From Desulfurococcales archaeon (GTDB lineage: Archaea > Thermoproteota > Thermoprotei_A > Sulfolobales > NBVN01), in NCBI GenBank assembly GCA_021160415.1, contig JAGHCP010000008.1, positions 1 through 5,379 on the forward strand: DNA of 5,379 bases, given 5' to 3'. Under the pieces are notes generated by a model that saw only the letters and a list, made by a program, of their open reading frames with translations, did no database searches and was not told the origin of the DNA. This document shows positions 1 through 3,970 of the stretch, piece by piece. Each line of letters begins with the position of its first letter. The first letter of the stretch is position 1. The translations under genes were made by a program, and so were the position numbers.

Positions 1-71
1 AGAATCTCCACAACTAGCTGCTCCCTACCTCTCCGCACGTTATAGACAGCTTCCCTAACGGCCTTAAGCAT
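1..71 (-). CDS. 5' end of an unidentified protein gene, truncated by the window edge
   Basis: Reading leftwards from an ATG at 71-69, the frame stays open to the window edge and encodes 23 complete codons beginning MLKAVREAVYNVRRGREQL. The composition (charged, Arg-rich, amphipathic helix) looks like real protein. The start is supported by a GGTG motif eight bases upstream and by a TATA-like box at 104-113 that would place transcription start about 12 nt before the ATG. An in-frame TAA lies upstream, so the N-terminus cannot extend much further. It lies downstream of the gene at 115-903 on the same strand but appears to have its own promoter. Too little is visible to name a family, and I assign no function. 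Confidence 0.55.
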   Translation of the reverse strand, partial: MLKAVREAVYNVRRGREQLVVEI

Positions 72-103
72 CCTTCTAGCACCATTTCCCTTAAACTCGT
101 TCG

Positions 104-113
104 TTATTTAAAA
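104..113 (-). promoter_or_regulatory. TATA-like promoter box for the partial left-edge gene
   Basis: On the minus strand this reads TTTTAAATAA, directly after the stop codon of the preceding gene. Its centre is about 37 nt upstream of the ATG at 71, which predicts transcription start near 83 and a leader of about 12 nt. Inference from motif and spacing only. Confidence 0.45.
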
Positions 114-114
114 C

Positions 115-903
115 TTATCCGTTACTCCCGGCGGCCTCACGCTCCCTGCCGTGATTACCCTTATGTGCGAATATTTCGTGAAGCGTTGCCTTAGGTATTT
201 CATACGTTACTTCAGCAACCTTAGCTACGTACTCATCCGACGGTGTAGACCTAGGTATGCCGGTCTCCAGAGATATGACCTGCTTCCTTATTTCCTTCTC
301 AACCCTCGTCCTGACGTTGCCCGTCGATATCTCCTCAGCCAGCTTAACCGCCACGAAGAACTTAGTGAATCTTCTAATCGTTTCTGAGAACTCAGGCAGT
401 GCCTCATTGAGCCTCCTGATGACCTTAGTTACGAACTCATACGGCTTGAAGTCAAGGTAGTATAGCGTCACGGCGAACCTAAGTATCCTCGCTATGTCGT
501 TCTCGGATAGCTCGCTGAAAACGTTCTTTATTGTGTCCCTGACCCTCTCTATGGGTTGGTCGGACTCCAACGCCTTAATTACTTCCTCGTACTTCATCTC
601 CTTCTCGAATACCTTGTTGAATACATCCTCGTAGTCCCTCCCTATCCCCAAGCCTTTGGTGGCCACTATGAATAGGCTGATTAATTCCTTGTCGTAGATG
701 TCCTCAGGCTTTGAAGCCCCTCTAAACGGCTCCACACCTGAGACCTCCAAAGTCTTCTTCACTAATTCGGCCGCTTTCTCCCTGCTCCAATCGTTTGATA
801 GAATGAGTTCACTTATCGCGTCCACGTAAGCCTTAACCCTTTTCCTCTTCGCGTTCAAACCCACCACCTTTCTCCATTGCTGAGTGTCTGAACCTCTAAA
901 CAC
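115..903 (-). CDS. All-helical archaeal protein of unknown function, resembling DUF2192
   Basis: The 262-residue product has no signal peptide or membrane segment and is almost wholly predicted helix, rich in Lys, Glu and Arg, so a cytosolic protein is expected. The stretch around residues 68-90 (EDIYDKELISLF, then a GLGIGRDYEDVF segment) recalls the DUF2192 family of mainly crenarchaeal proteins. That assignment is from memory and unverified, and no activity is known to me. No catalytic motif is evident. The longest frame starts at GTG 903 with no Shine-Dalgarno. A TATA-like box at 926-935 predicts transcription start near 904, so this would be a leaderless start. An alternative is TTG at 858, preceded by AGGTGGTG, giving MNAKRKRVKAY and removing 15 residues without losing the conserved part. 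It is divergent from the surface-protein gene at 990. Confidence 0.6.
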   Translation of the reverse strand: MFRGSDTQQWRKVVGLNAKRKRVKAYVDAISELILSNDWSREKAAELVKKTLEVSGVEPFRGASKPEDIYDKELISLFIVATKGLGIGRDYEDVFNKVFEKEMKYEEVIKALESDQPIERVRDTIKNVFSELSENDIARILRFAVTLYYLDFKPYEFVTKVIRRLNEALPEFSETIRRFTKFFVAVKLAEEISTGNVRTRVEKEIRKQVISLETGIPRSTPSDEYVAKVAEVTYEIPKATLHEIFAHKGNHGREREAAGSNG

Positions 904-925
904 TGATTATTTATTCAGGGTAAGC

Positions 926-935
926 GGTAAAAAGA
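926..935 (-). promoter_or_regulatory. TATA-like promoter box for the gene at 115-903
   Basis: The minus-strand sequence TCTTTTTACC is centred about 27 nt upstream of the GTG at 903, the spacing expected for a leaderless archaeal transcript. A second A/T stretch (GAATAAATAATC, minus strand, 905-916) would instead predict start near 886 and favour one of the internal start codons. Confidence 0.4.
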
Positions 936-948
936 CCTCCTCCACCAC

Positions 949-959
949 CCTTTTAATTT
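949..959 (+). promoter_or_regulatory. TATA-like promoter box for the surface-protein gene
   Basis: CCTTTTAATTT is a classic archaeal TATA form. Its centre at about 954 predicts transcription start near 980, leaving a leader of roughly 10 nt before ATG 990. The leader carries only a weak AGGT. The box lies in the 86-bp divergent gap and faces away from the box at 926-935. Confidence 0.55.
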
Positions 960-989
960 CCTGCTCCACTACCTAATCACAGGTATGCC

Positions 990-1706
990 ATGCATGCACC
1001 ACATGTGTTCCTCGCAATACTACTAGCGTCGGCAGCTGTCGCAGCCGCAGGAATCGGTAAGGTATGGCCTGATGTGGTAATTCATGACGCAGCAGGCGAT
1101 GTCAAGGTCTCGAACTTCGGAGACCTCCCCAACGTCTCGACGAAGAGCTTCGACATAACCCAAGTTTCATTCAATGTGAGGAACGGTGTGATAAAAGTCA
1201 CCTTCAAATGCGTTGGCAAGCCCGTCACTGTGGAAGAGGTTGGGGTAGGTAAGCAGTCGAAGTTCATGTTCTCATACAGCTTAATGGCCGCAGCGGTCGT
1301 TAACGGCACATTAGGGGACGTCACCGTTAGCTACGATAACGTAGTTCCTTCAAGGTTGGAAGCAGCAACTCTCTCCATACTTGCTAAAGGTACGGCCTAT
1401 GTCAGGAACGGGAACGTGTCGTTGGAGGGGAACACCCTCACACTAACTTTCGAGGCACCTCCCGGTTTTGAGGGTTTAGGTGAGGGGACAGTCACGGCCA
1501 TGGCTCTTATGCAGAGCAACAGGAACGCCCTCACGGGGGCGTACGACGAGACCACCCTCACGTTGGGTGGAGGCAAAACCGCGTCAGCACCTCAGGTGGG
1601 TGCGCACAGATTCGACCTCAATAAGTACTTGCCTTGGATAATTGGAGGGTTAGCGTTCATAGCTGCTGTCACGGGCCTAGGGTACTACCTATTCATTAGG
1701 GAGTGA
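990..1706 (+). CDS. Secreted, membrane-anchored surface protein with beta-rich ectodomain
   Basis: The 238-residue product starts with a hydrophobic signal peptide (residues 5-22, VFLAILLASAAVAAAG). A beta-strand-rich ectodomain follows (about 28-205), and a single hydrophobic helix at about 213-235 ends in a short charged tail (FIRE). This is a type I topology: outside the cell and anchored at its C-terminus. The opening DAAGDV, then DITQVSFNVRNGVIKVTF, resembles beta-sandwich modules of archaeal cell-surface proteins. I cannot name a family. Three N-glycosylation sequons (N48-V-S, N105-G-T, N142-V-S) fit an exported archaeal protein. One Cys is present (C74) and no lipobox is visible. ATG 990 is preferred because the ATGs at 985 and 994 are in other frames and the 985 frame stops quickly. 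Its 3' end overlaps the opposing nucleotidyltransferase gene by 22 bp. Role unknown; binding or envelope structure are guesses. Confidence 0.75.
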   Translation: MHAPHVFLAILLASAAVAAAGIGKVWPDVVIHDAAGDVKVSNFGDLPNVSTKSFDITQVSFNVRNGVIKVTFKCVGKPVTVEEVGVGKQSKFMFSYSLMAAAVVNGTLGDVTVSYDNVVPSRLEAATLSILAKGTAYVRNGNVSLEGNTLTLTFEAPPGFEGLGEGTVTAMALMQSNRNALTGAYDETTLTLGGGKTASAPQVGAHRFDLNKYLPWIIGGLAFIAAVTGLGYYLFIRE

Positions 1707-2593
1707 GAAGCGTATGCCCGCACCTCACTACCAGGGACATCGAAACTCACCACAATAACCCCATCCCTTACATGCAGGAGGGCCCGCCCACTGATCAACG
1801 CGCCTTCAACTAACTCCGTGAACCTCACCCTATGAGTTAAGAGGACAGCCTCCTTGTATGGTGTGGCAGGTCTGAGCAGTTCTACGGGGTAGATAGAAGG
1901 AGATCTGTAGTCAAAACCTTTGAGTATCGCCACCGCTTCTTCGTACCTTATGGAGAGGTAGGGTCCTAGATATGGGCGCTCTCTAACGCAGTTCAGTATT
2001 TTAAGCGTGTACTTCGCGCCTTTGTAGGTTCCCTGCGTGATCCTCGACGAGGCTAGCGCCGTTAAGGTGCTAGGCCCCACACCCTCAGCAACCTCACGTG
2101 ACTCCACCTCAAATTCATCCATGCTTAAAGGTGTTAGAACACCTTCCTGCCTCAACGCCCTTAAGCAGGTGTAGGCATTTTCGGAGTCCATACACACAAC
2201 ATCGATGTCCGAGTCAGGGGACGAGTACCCGCCCAGTAAGCTCCCCGCTATCCCGCATTTTAACCCGCATCGCTCCCTGAGAGCTTCAACTAAGGCGCAG
2301 GCCTTCCTACCTAAACCAGTTTCCGGCGGTGTAAAGGTATCGAACGGTGTGAGGACTTCAATGATGTCTTCAAGTGGAACTACTGGCACGTCCCTACCGA
2401 TCTCAGGTACCCGCGTTAGGTAGTGTGGGTAGTACCTGCGGATAACCCGCATCGCTTCACCGTAGGTCTTCAGCTTCTTCTCACCGACCAGGCGAGGGAC
2501 TGCCACGTACCCGTCCTCCGGGTGCACGCAACCCTTAACTACCCATTTACTTCCATCACTTAATTTAATGATTGAGCCCTCAGGAGGCGGCAT
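1685..2593 (-). CDS. Predicted nucleotidyltransferase (DNA polymerase beta-like fold)
   Basis: About 302 residues. The core is the nucleotidyltransferase signature at about residues 117-131: AGSLLGGYSSPDSDID, with the GS dipeptide and the D-x-D pair (D129, D131 counting from this ATG) that bind metal in this superfamily. A helix (RKACALVEALRER) precedes it. The N-terminal part (KLSDGSKWVVKGCVHPEDGY) resembles a module I recall in front of this domain in archaeal predicted nucleotidyltransferases of the COG1665/COG2413 kind. The acceptor substrate is unknown. The usual third carboxylate strand is not obvious: the candidate strand reads KYTLKILNC. ATG 2593 is chosen over GTG 2596 because GAGGAG at 2600-2605 lies six bases before the ATG but only three before the GTG. 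It is second in an operon with the winged-helix gene, touching its stop codon, so translation is probably coupled. Confidence 0.8.
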   Translation of the reverse strand: MPPPEGSIIKLSDGSKWVVKGCVHPEDGYVAVPRLVGEKKLKTYGEAMRVIRRYYPHYLTRVPEIGRDVPVVPLEDIIEVLTPFDTFTPPETGLGRKACALVEALRERCGLKCGIAGSLLGGYSSPDSDIDVVCMDSENAYTCLRALRQEGVLTPLSMDEFEVESREVAEGVGPSTLTALASSRITQGTYKGAKYTLKILNCVRERPYLGPYLSIRYEEAVAILKGFDYRSPSIYPVELLRPATPYKEAVLLTHRVRFTELVEGALISGRALLHVRDGVIVVSFDVPGSEVRAYASHSLMNR

Positions 2594-2853
2594 CACCTGC
2601 TCCTCAAAGACCTGCTTGCGGTTATGTTCTTCGAAGTTCTGAGGCTTCTAGGCACTTTATAGATGTTGAATCTACCTTTCCTCCTCCTATGGAGCTTGAG
2701 GTACCCTCGCTCCTTCAGTTCCTTCAGGATCTGCCCGGCCGCCTTAGTGCTTATTTTAAAGGCCTTAGCGACCTTCCGGGCGTTAACGAAGGAGTCCCTT
2801 CTCCCCCTCAACCACTTGAGGACGTCATCAGCGTCTATCAAGGCGGTGAACAC
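2593..2853 (-). CDS. Small winged helix-turn-helix protein, probable DNA-binding regulator
   Basis: The 86-residue basic protein reads as one winged helix. Helix 1 is DADDVLKWLRGRRD (8-20), and a helix-turn-helix follows at about 23-49 (NARKVAKAFKIS, then STKAAGQILKELKERG as recognition helix). The wing is at about 50-66 (YLKLHRRRKGRFNIYKV), ending in an Arg/Ser-rich tail. Nothing suggests a ligand or dimerisation domain, so it is either a minimal transcription factor or a nucleic-acid-binding accessory protein; the many Arg/Lys in the wing fit both. The GTG start at 2853 has GAGGT immediately before it and a predicted transcription start near 2858, so it is effectively leaderless. TTG 2841 is a weaker alternative. 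It is the first gene of an operon with the nucleotidyltransferase, suggesting a shared but unknown pathway. An inverted repeat covers its TATA box (2879-2889), compatible with autoregulation. Confidence 0.75.
   Translation of the reverse strand: MFTALIDADDVLKWLRGRRDSFVNARKVAKAFKISTKAAGQILKELKERGYLKLHRRRKGRFNIYKVPRSLRTSKNITASRSLRSR
2600..2605 (-). promoter_or_regulatory. Ribosome binding site deciding the nucleotidyltransferase start
   Basis: The minus-strand GAGGAG lies inside the end of the winged-helix coding region, six nucleotides before ATG 2593. This internal Shine-Dalgarno together with the stop/start overlap is the usual archaeal arrangement for a downstream operon gene. Confidence 0.6.
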
Positions 2854-2878
2854 ACCTCTGAAATAATTATTGTGTCAA

Positions 2879-2889
2879 GTTAATTTAAC
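2879..2889 (-). promoter_or_regulatory. TATA box of the winged-helix operon within an inverted repeat
   Basis: The minus strand reads GTTAAATTAAC, a perfect GTTAA-n-TTAAC inverted repeat that contains the A/T box. Its centre at about 2884 predicts transcription start near 2858, a few bases before GTG 2853. An adjoining 8-bp palindrome, TAACGTTA (2886-2893), extends the symmetry. A regulator bound here would block TBP. That the winged-helix protein is that regulator is inference. Confidence 0.45.
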
Positions 2890-2899
2890 GTTAGGTTAC

Positions 2900-2953
2900 C
2901 TGTCAGACTGGTCTAGGGTCATCACGGTTCAGAGGTTTCCGCTCATCACGGAT
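2900..2953 (-). ncRNA. Box C/D methylation-guide sRNA, canonical four-box form
   Basis: Read on the minus strand, the boxes occur in order: C GTGATGA (2949-2943), a 10-nt guide GCGGAAACCT (2942-2933), D' CTGA (2932-2929), spacer ACC (2928-2926), C' GTGATGA (2925-2919), a 12-nt guide CCCTAGACCAGT (2918-2907), and D CTGA (2906-2903). All four boxes match the archaeal consensus exactly. C plus D and C' plus D' would each fold into a K-turn bound by L7Ae, then Nop5 and fibrillarin, to direct 2'-O-methylation five nucleotides upstream of each D box. Targets should contain AGGUUUCCGC and ACUGGUCUAGGG, with the fifth base of each (U and G) methylated. I cannot place either in rRNA or tRNA from memory. 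The terminal stem is weak (about 2 bp), so the exact ends are uncertain by several bases. Confidence 0.9.
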
Positions 2954-2980
2954 CTTGGGTCTTGAAGGATGTAGCCAACC

Positions 2981-2988
2981 GTTTTAAT
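2981..2988. promoter_or_regulatory. A/T box between the divergent sRNAs
   Basis: GTTTTAAT on the plus strand is centred near 2985. Twenty-five nucleotides downstream is 3010, exactly where the terminal stem of the plus sRNA starts, so it fits as that gene's TATA box. Read on the minus strand (ATTAAAAC, preceded by purine-rich GGGAG) it predicts a start near 2959, ten bases before box C of the minus sRNA. It could serve either or both directions. Confidence 0.45.
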
Positions 2989-2997
2989 CTCCCAAGC

Positions 2998-3006
2998 CTT
3001 TTAAAC
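2998..3006. promoter_or_regulatory. Second A/T box between the divergent sRNAs
   Basis: CTTTTAAAC is a strong-looking, near-palindromic archaeal TATA form. On the plus strand it predicts a start near 3028, inside the plus sRNA, so it fits poorly there. On the minus strand (GTTTAAAAG) it predicts a start near 2976, which would leave a 27-nt leader to trim before box C of the minus sRNA. Which direction it serves, if any, is not decided by the sequence. Confidence 0.35.
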
Positions 3007-3009
3007 TTC

Positions 3010-3074
3010 CTGAGGCTGTGATGAGGAAGAGCCGTTATGAGCGGTGATTTAATTATCCTCGGCTGAGTCCTCAG
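3010..3074 (+). ncRNA. Box C/D methylation-guide sRNA with a guide matching the 23S rRNA peptidyl-transferase region
   Basis: Order on the plus strand: stem CTGAGG (3010-3015), box C GTGATGA (3018-3024), 12-nt guide GGAAGAGCCGTT (3025-3036), degenerate D' ATGA (3037-3040), 3-nt spacer, degenerate C' GTGATTT (3044-3050), 12-nt guide AATTATCCTCGG (3051-3062), box D CTGA (3063-3066), stem CCTCAG (3069-3074). The stems pair perfectly over 6 bp, and both guides have the 12-nt length favoured in archaeal C/D RNAs. Guide bases 3025-3034 are complementary to CGGCUCUUCC, which I recall as conserved in archaeal and eukaryotic large-subunit rRNA just after the universally conserved GAUGU (about E. coli 2507-2516). 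By the D'+5 rule the target would be the G equivalent to about 2509. The second guide's target (CCGAGGAUAAUU) is unplaced. The HD gene's TATA box begins right after the stem. Confidence 0.87.
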
Positions 3075-3083
3075 CTTTTAATT
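3075..3083 (+). promoter_or_regulatory. TATA-like promoter box of the HD-domain gene
   Basis: CTTTTAATT is centred near 3079 and predicts transcription start around 3105, about 14 nt before the TTG start. It abuts the 3' stem of the plus-strand sRNA, so its T-rich stretch might also help end the sRNA transcript. Confidence 0.5.
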
Positions 3084-3102
3084 ACCTTAAACGCGGTTTT
3101 AA

Positions 3103-3110
3103 GGGAGGTG
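3103..3110 (+). promoter_or_regulatory. Shine-Dalgarno supporting the TTG start of the HD gene
   Basis: GGGAGGTG matches the archaeal 16S anti-Shine-Dalgarno well and lies eight nucleotides before TTG 3119. This makes TTG 3119 preferable to the in-frame GTGs at 3125 and 3128, although GAGGT at 3113-3117 could serve GTG 3125. Confidence 0.6.
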
Positions 3111-3118
3111 TTGAGGTC

Positions 3119-3904
3119 TTGGTTGTGGTGTCCCCATCATTAGTGCATAGGCACCTCTCAAAGTCGGAGATTCTGAGCAGGGCGTATAGGGTGTTGGAGA
3201 ACGATGAGGAGGTGCAGGAACTTATCAAGATGGCTAACATCATGGCGGTCGGTAGGTTGAGGTACAATGACCATGGGATAGTGCATTCGAGGATTGTTAG
3301 CGGCGCCGCTCTCGAACTATTCAACATGCTGCTTGAAGCGGATATTAGGCCGACGACGCTGGCGTTCGGGACTGTGAAGGACTTAGAGGAGGCACGCCTT
3401 GTCGTGCTACTGGCTGCGTACCTCCACGACATCGGTAACGCCGTCCATAGGGTGAACCACGAAATGGTGGGGGCTTGCTTAGCTAGGGACATCCTCGACA
3501 GAATAATTCCGGAGATAATACCATCGGTGGGAAGCAGGAAGTACCTGATCAGGCAGGAAGTCATGCACGCTATTTACGCCACTGAGATGCATACGAAAGC
3601 CTTAACGATGGAGGCCGGCGTAGTAACCATAGCTGACGGGACCGACATGGCGGAGGGGAGGGCTAGGATACCCTACAGACTCGGGAAGCTTGACATGCAT
3701 GCTGTTTCGGCGATAAGCATTAAGAAGGTGGAGCTGCTGAGGGGTGAGGAAGCACCAGCAAGGATCGAAGTACACATGAACGATAAGGCCGGGCTTTTCC
3801 AAATCGAAGCTGTTCTGAAACCCAAGGTCCTCACCAGCGGACTCGACAAGTACATCGAGATATACGTGGTGAGCGGCTCCGAAACGCTGAAGGTCTTCCC
3901 TTAA
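3119..3904 (+). CDS. HD-domain metal-dependent phosphohydrolase, archaeal type
   Basis: The 261-residue soluble protein carries an HD domain at about residues 30-185. Visible ligands are H52 and H56 (DHGIVHS), the HD doublet H103-D104 (YLHDIGNAVHRVNHE, with H110 and H114), H150 and H158 (MHAIYATEMH), and D173 in GVVTIADGTDMAEGRARIPY. That last motif, ending GRARIPY, matches an archaeal HD hydrolase family that I recall as COG3294. HD proteins of this type hydrolyse phosphomonoesters or phosphodiesters using one or two divalent metals. The substrate (nucleotide, cyclic nucleotide or other) is not shown. The C-terminal 70 residues (about 192-261) alternate beta strands and one helix, a small possible regulatory domain. 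It starts at TTG behind a good Shine-Dalgarno. It has its own promoter and is probably monocistronic, because the next gene has a separate promoter 26 bp after its stop codon. Confidence 0.85.
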   Translation: MVVVSPSLVHRHLSKSEILSRAYRVLENDEEVQELIKMANIMAVGRLRYNDHGIVHSRIVSGAALELFNMLLEADIRPTTLAFGTVKDLEEARLVVLLAAYLHDIGNAVHRVNHEMVGACLARDILDRIIPEIIPSVGSRKYLIRQEVMHAIYATEMHTKALTMEAGVVTIADGTDMAEGRARIPYRLGKLDMHAVSAISIKKVELLRGEEAPARIEVHMNDKAGLFQIEAVLKPKVLTSGLDKYIEIYVVSGSETLKVFP

Positions 3905-3929
3905 GGGCCTTCTCCTTCGATACATCAAC

Positions 3930-3938
3930 GTTATTAAG
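3930..3938 (+). promoter_or_regulatory. TATA-like promoter box of the ABC importer operon
   Basis: GTTATTAAG is centred near 3934 and predicts transcription start near 3960. That lies about 11 nt before ATG 3971 but downstream of the possible TTG start at 3953, which argues for the ATG. The rest of the 48-bp gap (3905-3952) shows no other structure. Confidence 0.4.
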
Positions 3939-3970
3939 GGGTCTCCGATTAATTGGATAGGGTATCCAGC

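Noticed and set aside
151..460. Plus-strand open frames opposite the helical protein gene
   Set aside because: They have no promoter or ribosome site, and they conflict with a long minus-strand gene of regular helical composition.
985..1026. ATG at 985 (and 994) as the start of the surface-protein gene
   Set aside because: Both are in different frames from the signal peptide, and the 985 frame meets a stop after 13 codons.
2098..2423. Plus-strand open frames opposite the nucleotidyltransferase motif
   Set aside because: The minus strand encodes the GS...DxD nucleotidyltransferase signature. The plus frames are low-complexity shadows.
2572..2883. Plus-strand open frames of 103 and 67 codons opposite the winged-helix gene
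   Set aside because: The Pro/Ser-rich translations are antisense to a coherent winged helix that is coupled to the downstream gene.
2919..2949. Two identical TCATCAC copies 24 bp apart, resembling a short direct repeat or CRISPR remnant
   Set aside because: They are the C' and C boxes of the minus-strand C/D sRNA. CTGA boxes sit at the correct places between and after them, and the unit is far too short and too few for a CRISPR array.
2890..2960. A terminal stem closing the minus-strand sRNA
   Set aside because: The flanks (AAGATCC before box C, CAGGTAACC after box D) pair over only about 2 bp, so no stem is claimed there, unlike the plus-strand sRNA.
3018..3040. GTTATGA (3034-3040) as box C' of the plus-strand sRNA
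   Set aside because: It matches the box C consensus at six of seven positions, but then no D' could follow the rRNA-matching guide. ATGA as D' and GTGATTT as C' give two 12-nt guides and a normal 3-nt spacer.
3082..3564. 160-codon open frame on the minus strand
   Set aside because: It lies antisense to the HD gene, whose metal-ligand motifs are intact. Its Ser/Thr/Leu-rich translation has no family-like motifs, and it has no promoter or ribosome site.
3905..3970. Possible cobalamin riboswitch upstream of the ABC importer
   Set aside because: The gap is under 70 bp, far too short for a cobalamin riboswitch, and no B12-box-like sequence is seen.
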